In this document: in pieces, positions 55,901 to 63,865 of the stretch
Numbering within the stretch: the first letter of the stretch is position 1
Layout of the letters: every line of letters begins with the position of its first letter
Source: an uncultured delta proteobacterium
GTDB lineage: Bacteria > Myxococcota > Myxococcia > Myxococcales > 40CM-4-68-19
Assembly (NCBI GenBank): GCA_903911145.1
Contig: CAIWCD010000024.1
Span: 186,001-250,000 of the forward strand
Reading direction: 5' to 3'
Length of the DNA stretch: 64,000 nucleotides
Notes under the pieces: generated by a model
Told to the model about the DNA's origin: nothing
Seen by the model: only the letters and a program-made list of their open reading frames with translations
The model's database searches: none
Made by a program: the position numbers and the translations under genes

Positions 55901-57681
55901 TCGTCAATCTACAGGGGCCGACGGAGCTTGGGCTGCAACGGTCTCTCGCGGGCGGCGTCGAAGCGAACCAGCTCGGTGGGCGATTTATTCTCGGACGGAT
56001 CCCTCTGGCGGACGGCGAGACGGCAGTCACTTCGAGCGGCCGTATGCGGGTCGGTGCACCTGTCTTCGGTGGTGATGCTGCGCTGATCTCGGGCGCTGGA
56101 GGAGACGCAGTTGCGCGCGCGCCCTATTTCGCTGGCGGGGCCAACCTACTCGGCGGCGAGGCCCCGTCTGGCGCACTCGTCTCGAGCAGCAGTGGCGGCC
56201 TGCAGGTCGCGGCCCAGCCCTCGATGCAGATGCCGGAGGTACCCGATTTCGACACGCCTGCGATCGCTCCGTCGTCGAGCGGCCGGCCGTTCGCGAGTGC
56301 TCTGCGCTCAGCCTTGAAGATGAGCGATGACGTCGGTGGACGCACGATGCCCGCCGACAGCGCCATGTCGTCGAGCGCCCCCTCGTCGAGCCCGTCGTTC
56401 TTCTCGGGCGGCAGGATGCAAGGCTTCTCCGGGGCTGGACCGTCGGGATTCAACGGCACGTCCGGCGTCGTGGGCGGAACGAATTCTCTCCTCTCGAGTG
56501 CGCCGCAAGGTGGCCTCGTGGCGGGCGGAACGAGTTCCCTCGTCTCCGGCTCATCGCAGGGTGGCCTCGTGGCGGGCGGAACCTCTTCGCTCGTCTCCGG
56601 TTCATCGCAGAGTGGTCTCGTGACGGGCGGGACCTCTTCGCTCGTCTCGGAAGCACCGCAAGGCAGCTTTGTGTCTGGCGGTATCTCGCCTTCCGTCGTC
56701 GCTCCCTCTGCGGCGGTCGCGTCTGGCGCAGGTGCGATTGGCAGCAGCGCGTCGAATTTCGCGAACGGCTCATCGAGCACGACTGGATCCATCGGTGGGC
56801 TCCGCGCAGGCGCCTGGAGCGGCTCGTCTCGCGCCGAGGGCGGTTACACGCCCTGGGTCTATGGTTCGCGATTCTCTCCGTCGGAGCAGAGCCACGGCGG
56901 CGTCGATCTCTTCTCGGGTTCCCGCCTCAATCGGCCGAACTATCCGACGCTGCCCGCGATGCTCCGCTTCCGTTACATCGGCGCACCGCTCTGGTGGTCC
57001 GCAACGACGGGCAGTTGGGCCGCTGGAGCGAGCAGCGACAACACCAGCGACGTCGGAGGTAGTCAGCTCGGGCGGTCTCTGCGCTCGGGATTGAGTGCAG
57101 CCAACTCGGCAGCGAATATCTGGCGCTCGATCTTCGTTTCTCCCGGACGTCAGGGGCCCGGTGGGACGAGCGGGTCCGACGGCGCGAGCGCCAGCGACGC
57201 AGGCGCGATCGACCAGACGTGGGACCGCAGCGCCGACAGCATGGCCTCTTTGTCTAGTCGGATGGCGCTCATCGCTGTCGGCGTCGGTGGCGGCGCGGCA
57301 GCCGCAGCCGACGGTGCGGCTGCTTCCTCGAGCGCAGGTCCGGAGACGGTCTACGTTGCGATGGATTCCGCAGGCCGTGCAGGGACAACGACCGGCGGCG
57401 CAAAGTCTCTCTCTCCCAGCGAACTCTCGATGAGGATCGTGGCTGCGATTCCTCCTTCGCCGCCGCCGCTCGCCGACATGGCCGCGGCCTCGTCGACGAA
57501 CGTCGAGGCGCGCCCCCGCCATGTCCGCGCTCCCGGTCACCATGGACATGGCGACGAGCAGAAGGGCGAAGAGGGCATGAGCCGCGCGAAGATCGAAGGC
57601 TCGGTCGACGCCATCGCCCAGCGCATCTATCACCGCATCGTCCGCCGCCTCGAGGCCGATCGCGAGCGGTTCGGCGGGTAG
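52969..57681 (+). CDS. 1,570-residue Ser/Gly/Ala-rich CIS-locus protein
   Basis: The start is ATG 52969, close after AGAGGCGAAG; an ATG seven codons upstream is also possible. Residues 1-200 are folded (LESILWAAAERWSDEPGLVD, F-A-D-Y-I-F-D-A-W-G). Residues 200-1500 are low complexity, rich in Ser, Ala, Gly and Pro, with short beta strands. Three close copies of a 17-residue G-L-V-A-G-G-T-S-S-L-V-S unit occur at 56.5-56.65 kb. The end is a basic helix, VDAIAQRIYHRIVRRLEADR, of a kind that closes large proteins in other CIS loci. It occupies the slot between tube 2 and the LysM protein. No enzyme or DUF4157-type protease motif. Function unknown. Confidence 0.8.
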   Translation: MSESTVETTTSGVSLESILWAAAERWSDEPGLVDRAEFADYIFDAWGADSPSEEFVSRFFDGDPTIARPSDMAEAVSRASRSRMHTYNFDLNRLEYVVIEDAEQVVLVSDDGQFALPNDDYVLRAIERAIIPGTKEPLNSSGPYSRKQDGTPRAYFVRRSGEIFAIDVEQLSKTVQQAQRDLKPVFAPVLEQVNDRLMPFNPTRTAMMPNREVELLRKEPRISTWIAPPPRKRLVSGPVSALGAGLDAPANADTAVLLLLPDGTLARPVIGSGSRWRDMVSDWTARAAMISVDASARPDAVMDERRYAIQTDRVVAIFSGVRTSAESDDAPGELGFTSQTRGEAIAAARMLQANIRVLGDDDLAQAVLGGAQLVSGLAAPIIADARTGTGFWLQPEIYFQPSSSDRDYASREVSLRSDGYSNAALENQLAAPQQEFVSAQGATSDISSGATSDPWSNWALQAGGQLDPAVASTALRNRDVEGGSVSVPTDPSALTRFARRDREIGAGVDAASSSAAFSALGEGAPIRMPSERVIAFRAPDGALVFQPQANTQVRLASVHRSVGDADDLPSGAVAFAPSPRRFSASIGTRSGALPATALAALATALNRTAAASGYKLPRVLSLDSAEDAIPVGRAISSSLSEYAPQRSRAMLTETPQLTGSVGRMVLSLPFPSAGEVVVGADLDEALQAWMVAPAVSVGDTASAFASGGYSQVSTPGASFMGGAVGGAVAGGLALQSFGSSGYSAPALSNAELVSSGNGGSFESLSSDGVSGGAASGGSVSGLDAAALTVPSLSGPGFVVAAAGATQTVFSDSPIDLAAQHGSARALADRALFALQIPGAADSLASRAALARLPRLLSRALGASGSWMPGAGTPLPQPVRDFALSGPFDLPELAAIGPIPERDAGAPVPTRVLNPGEEEIEIPMPLWTQMGRGRLSSTDAIMASPRMPPGLAPPLGVYRLVSPEPVDFTAGAPESTPGIVNLQGPTELGLQRSLAGGVEANQLGGRFILGRIPLADGETAVTSSGRMRVGAPVFGGDAALISGAGGDAVARAPYFAGGANLLGGEAPSGALVSSSSGGLQVAAQPSMQMPEVPDFDTPAIAPSSSGRPFASALRSALKMSDDVGGRTMPADSAMSSSAPSSSPSFFSGGRMQGFSGAGPSGFNGTSGVVGGTNSLLSSAPQGGLVAGGTSSLVSGSSQGGLVAGGTSSLVSGSSQSGLVTGGTSSLVSEAPQGSFVSGGISPSVVAPSAAVASGAGAIGSSASNFANGSSSTTGSIGGLRAGAWSGSSRAEGGYTPWVYGSRFSPSEQSHGGVDLFSGSRLNRPNYPTLPAMLRFRYIGAPLWWSATTGSWAAGASSDNTSDVGGSQLGRSLRSGLSAANSAANIWRSIFVSPGRQGPGGTSGSDGASASDAGAIDQTWDRSADSMASLSSRMALIAVGVGGGAAAAADGAAASSSAGPETVYVAMDSAGRAGTTTGGAKSLSPSELSMRIVAAIPPSPPPLADMAAASSTNVEARPRHVRAPGHHGHGDEQKGEEGMSRAKIEGSVDAIAQRIYHRIVRRLEADRERFGG

Positions 57682-57726
57682 TCTTCCACTCTTTCTGCAG
57701 CAGGATATTCAGGCCAGGAGAACGAT

Positions 57727-58350
57727 ATGGCTCTCGAGAAGGCTCAGCTCATCAACGTGGATACGAGCGATTCGTACTCCGTGCTCTTCAACCCGAAGGA
57801 GTACTCGGTCCAGAAGAGTGTGCAGTGGGAGCCGCACAAGGCGCCCGGCCTCGACCTGCCCGAGCAGCAGTTCACCTCCGGAAATGCGTCGGTCCTGAGC
57901 GTCGAGCTCTTCTTCGACACCTATGAGGCCAAGACCGACGTGCGCACCACGCACACGGACAAGGTCATGGGCCTCACGCTGGTCAATGCCGACAAGCACC
58001 GCCCGCCGCTCGTGATGTTCCAGTGGGGCGGCTTCACGTTCAAGGGCGTCGTCGAGAGCCTGACCTTGCGCTACACGATGTTCCTCTCGGATGGAAAGCC
58101 GTGCCGCGCGGTCGCGAGCATGACGATCAAAGAGGCGCAGACGGCGGCCGAGCAGGTGCAGGAGAAGCCGCGAAACTCGCCCGACCACACCAAGCGCCGC
58201 ACGGTGAAGCACGGTGACACGCTGGCGCTGATCGCGCATGAGGAGTACGACGACCCGGCCGAGTGGCGCCGCATCGCCGACGCGAATGGACTCACCGATC
58301 CGAAAGACGTCAAGCCCGGTACGGTGCTGACGTTGCCGCCGATTCTCTAG
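57727..58350 (+). CDS. LysM-containing CIS tail protein (Afp7-like)
   Basis: The protein has 207 residues; GGAGAACG precedes the ATG. The N-terminal domain (KAQLINVDTSDSYSVLFNPK, E-Y-S-V-Q-K-S-V-Q-W, VELFFDTYE) is the family that connects tube and spike in CIS particles. The C-terminal LysM (about 160-205, VKHGDTLALIAHEEYDDPAE, then W-R-R-I-A-D-A-N-G) is of the gp53/gpX type and packs inside the baseplate rather than binding wall. It is followed 40 nt later by gpV. Confidence 0.93.
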   Translation: MALEKAQLINVDTSDSYSVLFNPKEYSVQKSVQWEPHKAPGLDLPEQQFTSGNASVLSVELFFDTYEAKTDVRTTHTDKVMGLTLVNADKHRPPLVMFQWGGFTFKGVVESLTLRYTMFLSDGKPCRAVASMTIKEAQTAAEQVQEKPRNSPDHTKRRTVKHGDTLALIAHEEYDDPAEWRRIADANGLTDPKDVKPGTVLTLPPIL

Positions 58351-58390
58351 CCTTAAGCGCACCCGCGAACGATTCGAAGAGGATGAGCTG

Positions 58391-59068
58391 ATGGCGAACT
58401 TCTATAAGCACATGCAGACGGCGCACGAGGCGGCCGCGACTGGCGATGCCAAGCAGTACGGCGTCGAGATCGCGATCGTCACCAACACGAAGGACCCGGA
58501 CAAGCTGGGTCGCGTGAAGGTGAAGTTCCCCCGCCTCGACGGAGCGCCTGAGAGCAACTGGGCACGCGTCTCGCAGCCGGCGGCCGGCGCTGGGCGCGGC
58601 TTCTACTGGATCCCCGAAGTCGAGGACGAAGTCCTGGTGGCGTTCGAGCGCGGCGAGTCCAGCCAGTGCTACGTCATCGGCGCGCTCTGGAACGGCAAGG
58701 ACAAGCCGATGTCCGACGCGTACAACGACGACAACTCGACCCGCATGATCCAGACGAAGAGCGGGCACAAGATCGTCTTCGAGGACAAGGACGGCAAAGA
58801 GAAGATCATCATCGCCGACAAGTCGGGCAAGCGGACCGTGACGTTCGATGTGAAGGCCAAGAAGTTCCTCATCGAGGCGGCCGAAGGGGACATCGAGATC
58901 AAGGCGGAGAAGAAGATCATCATCTCCTGCCAGGACCTCGAGATTCACACCGACAAGACGGGCAAGATCGACATCGGCACCACGTTCGACTTGAAGATGG
59001 GCGACACGAGCAACATGAAGTGCTCGAAGACGCTCAACATCAAGGCGCAGCGAGTGAACATCAACTGA
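58391..59068 (+). CDS. Baseplate spike protein gpV (gp5-type OB domain and beta-helix)
   Basis: The protein has 225 residues. The OB domain (about 22-120) has YGVEIAIVTNTKDPDKLGRV, K-V-K-F-P, WARVSQPAAGAGRGFYWIPE and EVLVAFERGESSQCYVIGAL. From about 130 the sequence alternates hydrophobic strands (EKIIIADKSGKRTVTFDV, EIKAEKKIIISCQDLEI), the beta-helical spike. No PAAR motif is attached. In Afp-type systems hub and spike are one VgrG-like protein; here the hub half is on the giant protein 11 kb upstream. Confidence 0.93.
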   Translation: MANFYKHMQTAHEAAATGDAKQYGVEIAIVTNTKDPDKLGRVKVKFPRLDGAPESNWARVSQPAAGAGRGFYWIPEVEDEVLVAFERGESSQCYVIGALWNGKDKPMSDAYNDDNSTRMIQTKSGHKIVFEDKDGKEKIIIADKSGKRTVTFDVKAKKFLIEAAEGDIEIKAEKKIIISCQDLEIHTDKTGKIDIGTTFDLKMGDTSNMKCSKTLNIKAQRVNIN

Positions 59069-59105
59069 CGTGGGCGTGCGGCGGCGCCAGCAGAGAGGCA
59101 GTTGC

Positions 59106-59134
59106 TTGACCCGCCCCGATCGCGCTGGTAGCAG
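59106..59134 (+). promoter_or_regulatory. Weak candidate promoter before the outer-membrane-type gene
   Basis: TTGACC (59106-59111) and TAGCAG (59129-59134) are 17 nt apart. Transcription would begin almost at GTG 59142, implying a leaderless message. The -10 match is poor. Confidence 0.3.
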
Positions 59135-59141
59135 ATTGCGC

Positions 59142-60158
59142 GTGCGGCGCTCCCTCGCGGGTTCATTTCGGCTGTCGGTTGCGAGCGGCGCGGCGATCGT
59201 GGCGCTGCTCGCGGCGCGGCCTGCACGCGCGGGAGACAACGATCTCCTCCTCTGGACGCTCGGCAATCCAGACAGCATGATCACCTGCACGATCTGCGAT
59301 GGCAGCGACAACACGCGCGTGGCGGGAGACCCTCTGGCGCAGACGCGCTTTGCGCGAATGACGGCTGCGCTGGGCCTTGCGTTTGTGCCTGGCTTTGGCG
59401 AAACCGCCGCGTCGATCGGGCAGGCCGGATTCGAGATCGGGTTCACTCAATCGGCGCGCATTCTCAGCATCAATGCGAACGAGTGGGCGACTGACGGATC
59501 GTGGAACGCGTCTTCGCCCGCACTTCCTCAGGCGCAGCAATTCAGCCAGCCGCCTGGCGCGCTGATGCTCTCCTCGTTGACCATCCGCAAGGGGATCGGC
59601 GGATCGTTCGACATCGGCGCGTTCGCGACCTACCTCGCCGAGTCGCAGATGTTCGCGCTTGGAGCCGAGGTGCGCGGGGCGCTGATCGACGGTATCGACT
59701 ACGCGCCTGACCTGTCGATTCGTGCCTGGGGCGCGCGGGTCGTGGGAACGCGCGAGCTCGACCTGACGATGGCGGGAGCGGACGCGATGCTCTCGAAGAG
59801 TTTCGGCGTCTCGGGCTCGGTCAAGCTGCAGCCGTACGGCCAGTTCGGCGTCGTGCTCATCAATGCCACGTCTGGTGTGATCGACTTCAACCCGGCGCAC
59901 CAGGACTTGAAGAATCCGACCTCTGCGGACGGAGTGTTCGGCGACATCCACATGCTGGAGAATCGCTACAACCGCGCTGCCGCTGGTCTGCGGATCGTGG
60001 CGGGCGCGGCCGTGATCGGTCTCGAAGGTGATTACGCGTTCGGGACCAGTCCGGTACAGCACAACGCGCTTCCGGCCTCCGGTGGCGTTGTTCCGCCGAC
60101 ACCGACGCAGACGACGCACCAGATCGGCATCGACGCCCATCTCGGTCTGCAGTTCTAG
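59142..60158 (+). CDS. Exported outer-membrane beta-barrel-like protein
   Basis: The protein has 338 residues from GTG 59142, where a signal peptide begins (RRSLAGSFRLSVASGAAIVA, ending ARPARA-GD). The mature part has alternating amphipathic strands (FDIGAFATYLAESQMFALGA, VKLQPYGQFGVVLINAT, VIGLEGDYAFGT) and ends in a phenylalanine (HLGLQF), the usual outer-membrane targeting signal. One CTIC pair near the N-terminus could form a disulfide. No family is recognised. It follows gpV by 73 nt, so co-expression with the CIS is possible but untested. Confidence 0.75.
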   Translation: MRRSLAGSFRLSVASGAAIVALLAARPARAGDNDLLLWTLGNPDSMITCTICDGSDNTRVAGDPLAQTRFARMTAALGLAFVPGFGETAASIGQAGFEIGFTQSARILSINANEWATDGSWNASSPALPQAQQFSQPPGALMLSSLTIRKGIGGSFDIGAFATYLAESQMFALGAEVRGALIDGIDYAPDLSIRAWGARVVGTRELDLTMAGADAMLSKSFGVSGSVKLQPYGQFGVVLINATSGVIDFNPAHQDLKNPTSADGVFGDIHMLENRYNRAAAGLRIVAGAAVIGLEGDYAFGTSPVQHNALPASGGVVPPTPTQTTHQIGIDAHLGLQF

Positions 60159-60167
60159 AGAGCTCTC

Positions 60168-60932
60168 TCAGCGCGGTTGCGGGCCTGCGAACTGCGCGAC
60201 CAGCGCGGCCGGTCGATTCGTGATCAGGCCGCTGACGCCACGCTTCCAGAGATCTTCCGCGAGCACGAGGTCGTCGACCGTCCAGCAGGCGAGGGTGTAG
60301 TTCGCGCGCCAGCGTTTGACGGCGCTCGGCGTGGCCAACTCGTGCGCGGGATGGAGCGCGATGAGATCGAGCATTGGCGCGGTCATCGCGTGGCGCAGTG
60401 GCCAGCTCTGCTCGGGCTCGAAGAGAAGCGCACGGGGCAGGCTGGGCGCGAGCGAGCGCGCACGGGCGAGACAGAGCGGATTGAATGAGCTCAGCAGCAC
60501 ACGTTCTTCAGCGCCAGCCTCGCGCACCAGTCGAACCACCTCGGCGGTCAGCCCGCGATCGTCGGGCCGCTCGCACTTGAGCTCGATGTTGATGAGCAGC
60601 GAGCGCGGCGTCTCGGCGAGCACGGCGGCAAGCAGCGGAATCCGTTCCCCACGCCACTCCGGGCCTCGCCGTGAACCGAGGTCGAGCTTGCCCAGGTCGC
60701 TCCAGCTCGCCTCGGCAAGAAGGCCGGGGGCGCCTGCGGTGCGCGCGAGTGAGGTGTCGTGGAACACCACGACCTCTCCACTCGCGCAGAGCTGCGCGTC
60801 GAGCTCGACTCCATCGGCACCCTGGTGCGCGGCGAGGAGAAACGCCGCGAGCGTATTCTCCGGGGCATCTTTCGAGGCGCCGCGGTGGGCCCAGATGAGC
60901 GGGCGATCGTCGCGGGCAAATCGGCGGCTCAT
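60168..60932 (-). CDS. Glycerophosphodiester phosphodiesterase
   Basis: The protein has 254 residues and hydrolyses glycerophosphodiesters to glycerol-3-phosphate and an alcohol. Motifs in order: AHRGASKDAPENTLAAFLLA (catalytic His and E-N-T), VELDAQLCASGEVVVFHDTS (metal-binding E-x-D and H-D), IELKCE, and a C-terminal WTVDDLVLAEDLWKRGVSGL leading to I-T-N-R-P. No signal peptide, so cytoplasmic. Its length is normal for the GDPD family. Confidence 0.94.
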   Translation of the reverse strand: MSRRFARDDRPLIWAHRGASKDAPENTLAAFLLAAHQGADGVELDAQLCASGEVVVFHDTSLARTAGAPGLLAEASWSDLGKLDLGSRRGPEWRGERIPLLAAVLAETPRSLLINIELKCERPDDRGLTAEVVRLVREAGAEERVLLSSFNPLCLARARSLAPSLPRALLFEPEQSWPLRHAMTAPMLDLIALHPAHELATPSAVKRWRANYTLACWTVDDLVLAEDLWKRGVSGLITNRPAALVAQFAGPQPR

Positions 60933-61007
60933 TGGCTCGAGACACTATCGCGGACCCGTGGGCCGACGACAGAACTCTCTCTGCCTCGCCATGCTAGAAC
61001 TCTCCTC

Positions 61008-61142
61008 ATGAACGCGCTGGGGCCCGGTGAACTGCTGCTTGTCTCGGTCGCGCTGTTGATCATCTTCAGCGCGGGTCGGCTCGCATCCTTCGGCGATGCG
61101 GTCGGCCGGCTCGTGCGCGGCAAGCCTCGCGACGCGAAGTAG
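61008..61142 (+). CDS. TatA-like short membrane protein
   Basis: The protein has 44 residues. LGPGELLLVSVALLIIFSAG, then R-L-A-S-F-G-D-A-V-G-R-L-V-R-G-K, has the TatA/E layout: a short N-terminal helix, a hinge, then an amphipathic basic helix. The hinge is degenerate (F-S-A-G-R-L in place of F-G-x-x-K-L-P-E) and there is no clear ribosome site, so function in Tat export is uncertain. It diverges from the GDPD gene. Confidence 0.55.
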   Translation: MNALGPGELLLVSVALLIIFSAGRLASFGDAVGRLVRGKPRDAK

Positions 61143-61191
61143 AGCGCGCAAGACCGCTCTGGTGGCGGGCGTGCGGACGAATCATTGGTGT

Positions 61192-61935
61192 TCAAAGCTT
61201 CTCGTCTGGCGAGCTTGATCGCGCCGCGAGCATCCGCCGCGCCTGCACGCGCACCACCGTCGAGAGCGAAGCATCGCGGGCGATCTCCTGGAGGTCGGGG
61301 GCGGTGAGCGACGAGAGCTGCGTCACCGCGAGCGTCGGAGGCGTGTACGGATTGAGCGCCAGCGCGCGGCGCACGCGATGGTTCTGCGACCAACGAGCAG
61401 CGCGGTAGATCTCTTCGAGCAGAGCCGCGCGCGTGGGTCGTCGTGAGGCGGCGATGAGCACCTCTCGCTCGGTGAGTCGGGGATTCTGCAGCAGTGCACG
61501 CAGCACGGACGGCTCGGGATCGCTGGCGAGTCGGGCGAGCAGATCGCGATCGTGTGAGCGCGCGAGCTGCTTGCGCTCTCCAAGTGTGCGCGCTCGCATC
61601 TCTCGATCGACGAAGCCCTCTCGCTCTCCCGCGATGTCTCGCGCGGCCGCGCAATCTCGCAGGAGCGAAACCAGCTCAGGACGCTCGGCGACCTCGGCCG
61701 CTGTGCAGAGCTGCGCGAGCGTTGCGGCGTCGAGGTGGAGATGGCAGCCGCGCAGCACGCCCTCGAGCGCGGAGGAGGCGGCCCGGGAGCGACCTTGCCC
61801 GCGATCGACGAGAGCCCAGAGCAGCGAGATAGCGTCGCCGTCCGGAAGTGCAGCGATCAGCGCTGCCGCGCGATGCGCACGCAATTCCAGGTCGTGGATC
61901 GCTGCGAGCTGTTTGACGAACCGAGCTGAATCCAC
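61192..61935 (-). CDS. Helical-repeat (HEAT/LRV-like) hypothetical protein
   Basis: The protein has 247 residues, almost entirely helical, with repeats such as LASDPEPSVLRALLQNPRLT and ARWSQNHRVRRALALNPYTP. This D-P-x-x-x-V-R-x-A-L-x-x-N-P pattern is typical of leucine-rich-variant/HEAT-like repeats common in deltaproteobacteria. No membrane segment. Probably a protein-interaction scaffold. It ends 8 nt after the next minus-strand gene stops, so the two form an operon. Confidence 0.7.
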   Translation of the reverse strand: MDSARFVKQLAAIHDLELRAHRAAALIAALPDGDAISLLWALVDRGQGRSRAASSALEGVLRGCHLHLDAATLAQLCTAAEVAERPELVSLLRDCAAARDIAGEREGFVDREMRARTLGERKQLARSHDRDLLARLASDPEPSVLRALLQNPRLTEREVLIAASRRPTRAALLEEIYRAARWSQNHRVRRALALNPYTPPTLAVTQLSSLTAPDLQEIARDASLSTVVRVQARRMLAARSSSPDEKL

Positions 61936-61943
61936 GGCATCCG

Positions 61944-63038
61944 CTAGTGCGTGTCAGGCTTGATGATGTGCAGCCGCAGCTCGGCCCGCTCGGTTGCCGC
62001 GGGTGGATCGGTGAGCAGCAGGAAGAAGGGCGCGCTCGCTTTCGGCGCGATCCGCACAGCTGCACCGGACTCTGCCAACTGGCGCACCAGCGCATCGGCC
62101 TCGCTGGTCGAGCGCAGCGCGCGCAGCTGCTCGGCGCTTGGCGCGGTTCCCGCGACACCCTCGAGGTGCAGCTGAAGTCCGGCCGCGCCAGAGAGGTCTG
62201 CCGCGAGGCGAACCGGCCCCGCTGCCTGCGAGCCACGATTCTCCACCTTGCCGAGCACGAAGAAGATCGGCTTGCCTGCTGACGTGTCGTAGAGCCCGCG
62301 CGCGAGCACCGTGGCGACGAGTGGCTCCTCCTTGCTCCCGTGGAGCCGCGCGCTCCACTTCGGCGAGAGGTTGAGCAGCGCCATCGCCGCGAGGCCCATT
62401 GCGGCTCCGATGAGTCCGGTCATCGCCACTGCAACCAGCTCGCGCCTGATCGGACTCTTCTTCGGCACCGCTGCAGACGGGCTGCGGCCCGCAGGCTCTG
62501 GCGCGCGCGCTGGCTGTGGGCGCACTTCCGCGAGTGCAGCCTCGTCGAAAACCTCCAGCCTCGTGGGTTTGATCGTCGCAAGCTTCACCGGCGACGGATC
62601 GGCGATCGCCTGGCGAAACTCATTCGCAGCGGCAGCAAAGTCGGGCGCAACTTCGCTCGGAGTCGTATCGGGAGGAGGCGGAGGAGGTGCCGAAACCGCT
62701 CGCTGCGCAGGCCTCAGATGCGGATCCGAAGAGAGCGCCGAGCCAGGCAGTGGCTTCGCCTCTCCCGTGAGCTCATCCATCCCGAAGAGGTCGTCAGCCG
62801 TCGCGCGATTGTCCGCCGCGCCGTGGGCGCCGCTTGCTGCGAGCGCTGGATTTCCCGAGAGCGACTGCAGCTCCTGCGTCGTGCCTGTGGGAGCAGTCCA
62901 CGCGGCCAGCTCGGCGCCGTCCTTTTTCGCCTGAAAAACGCTCTTGCATGAGGTGCAGCGAACCCGCACGCCGCGCTCCGTCACCTTTTCATCGGCGATG
63001 CGGAACTTCGTTTCGCAGCTGGGGCATTGGACGATCAC
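61944..63038 (-). CDS. MJ0042 zinc-ribbon, single-pass membrane protein (DUF3426-like)
   Basis: The protein has 364 residues from GTG 63038. I chose this start because it opens directly with the zinc ribbon VIVQCPSCETKFRIADEKV, then V-R-C-T-S-C-K-S-V-F (MJ0042 pattern). A disordered Pro/Ala linker follows, then one membrane helix (about 215-237, LVAVAMTGLIGAAMGLAAMA). The periplasmic C-terminus (VLGKVENRGSQAAGPVRLAA, ending in L-R-L-H-I-I-K) resembles DUF3426. Function unknown; common in Myxococcota. Confidence 0.8.
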   Translation of the reverse strand: MIVQCPSCETKFRIADEKVTERGVRVRCTSCKSVFQAKKDGAELAAWTAPTGTTQELQSLSGNPALAASGAHGAADNRATADDLFGMDELTGEAKPLPGSALSSDPHLRPAQRAVSAPPPPPPDTTPSEVAPDFAAAANEFRQAIADPSPVKLATIKPTRLEVFDEAALAEVRPQPARAPEPAGRSPSAAVPKKSPIRRELVAVAMTGLIGAAMGLAAMALLNLSPKWSARLHGSKEEPLVATVLARGLYDTSAGKPIFFVLGKVENRGSQAAGPVRLAADLSGAAGLQLHLEGVAGTAPSAEQLRALRSTSEADALVRQLAESGAAVRIAPKASAPFFLLLTDPPAATERAELRLHIIKPDTH

Positions 63039-63121
63039 CGGGCATTCTTTTCCTCCCGCAGCACTCGCCGCAACTTTTCTCCCGCCCCGCGCCTCCGCGA
63101 AATGACCGATCTCCACACCGC

Positions 63122-63150
63122 TTGACACCCCCGATTTGCTCTGCAGTAAT
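63122..63150 (+). promoter_or_regulatory. Sigma-70-type promoter for the PhaR-like gene
   Basis: TTGACA (63122-63127, 6/6) is followed after exactly 17 nt by AGTAAT (63145-63150, 4/6). Transcription would begin near 63157, giving a leader of about 88 nt to ATG 63245. This is the best promoter match in the window. Confidence 0.6.
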
Positions 63151-63244
63151 CCGCGCCTTCGCGGGTGGCGCGGTGCGCCAGATCGAGCTCGCGAATCGAA
63201 TCGCGAAGATTCGTGCGCAAGCCACCTGGGTTGGAGTTCCGACA

Positions 63245-63865
63245 ATGATCGACGAACAGACGCACGCAGAGGGCGCAGCCGAAGGCGGAGCACACGAGCC
63301 GAAAGTCATCAAGCGCTACACCAATCGCAAACTCTACGACACGGTGGAGAGCCGCTACGTCACGCTCGACGAGATCGCCCAGATGATCAAAGGCGGCGCC
63401 GAGGTGAAGATCATCGACAACCGCTCGAAGGAGGATCTGACGTCGGTGACGCTCGCGCAGATCATCTTCGAGGAGGAGAAGAAGCGATCGCACATGCCGT
63501 TGGGCTTCCTGCGCGAGATCATCCGCAACGGCGGCGACGCGGTGACCGGCTTCTACCAGGAGAAGGTCTCGACCAAGCTCGGCGAGCGCCTGCACGAGGT
63601 CAAGGGCCGCGCGGAGCATCTGCGCGATGAGGTCGAGACGCGCGTGCGGGGCGTGAAGTCGATGCTGCGCCGCGAGGATGGTTCGCCGCTCAAGGAGGCT
63701 GCGGCCGCGGGCGAGAAGGCGATCGAGGATCTGCGCGGGAAGGTCGACGCGACGGTCAAGCAGGCGCTCGACGCAGTGCACGCGCCGGCGCTGATGGCCG
63801 AGGTCGAGAAGCTGCAGAAGAAGCTCGAAGCGCTCGAGAAGAAGATCGAGCAGCTCACCAAGTGA
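63245..63865 (+). CDS. PhaR-type polyhydroxyalkanoate synthesis regulator
   Basis: The protein has 206 residues from ATG 63245. Residues 20-85 are the PHB/PHA accumulation regulator DNA-binding domain: KVIKRYTNRKLYDTVESRYV, TLDEIAQMIKGGAEVKIIDN, then T-L-A-Q-I-I-F-E-E-E. In PHA producers the family represses phasin genes and also binds polymer granules. The remaining 120 residues are helical coiled coil, phasin-like. No pha biosynthesis gene is in the window. The stop overlaps the next start (GTGA). Confidence 0.88.
   Translation: MIDEQTHAEGAAEGGAHEPKVIKRYTNRKLYDTVESRYVTLDEIAQMIKGGAEVKIIDNRSKEDLTSVTLAQIIFEEEKKRSHMPLGFLREIIRNGGDAVTGFYQEKVSTKLGERLHEVKGRAEHLRDEVETRVRGVKSMLRREDGSPLKEAAAAGEKAIEDLRGKVDATVKQALDAVHAPALMAEVEKLQKKLEALEKKIEQLTK

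Noticed and set aside
52969-57681. The 1,570-residue protein as the tape measure.
   Set aside because: It is Ser/Gly/Ala/Pro-rich with short strands and no long heptad region, so it does not fit an extended helical ruler; the giant gene does.
23613-59141. Prophage instead of a CIS locus.
   Set aside because: No capsid, terminase, portal, integrase, lysis or replication genes are present. Sheath, tube, DUF4255, LysM, gpV, gp25, gpJ and gpI together with FHA genes fit a domesticated CIS.
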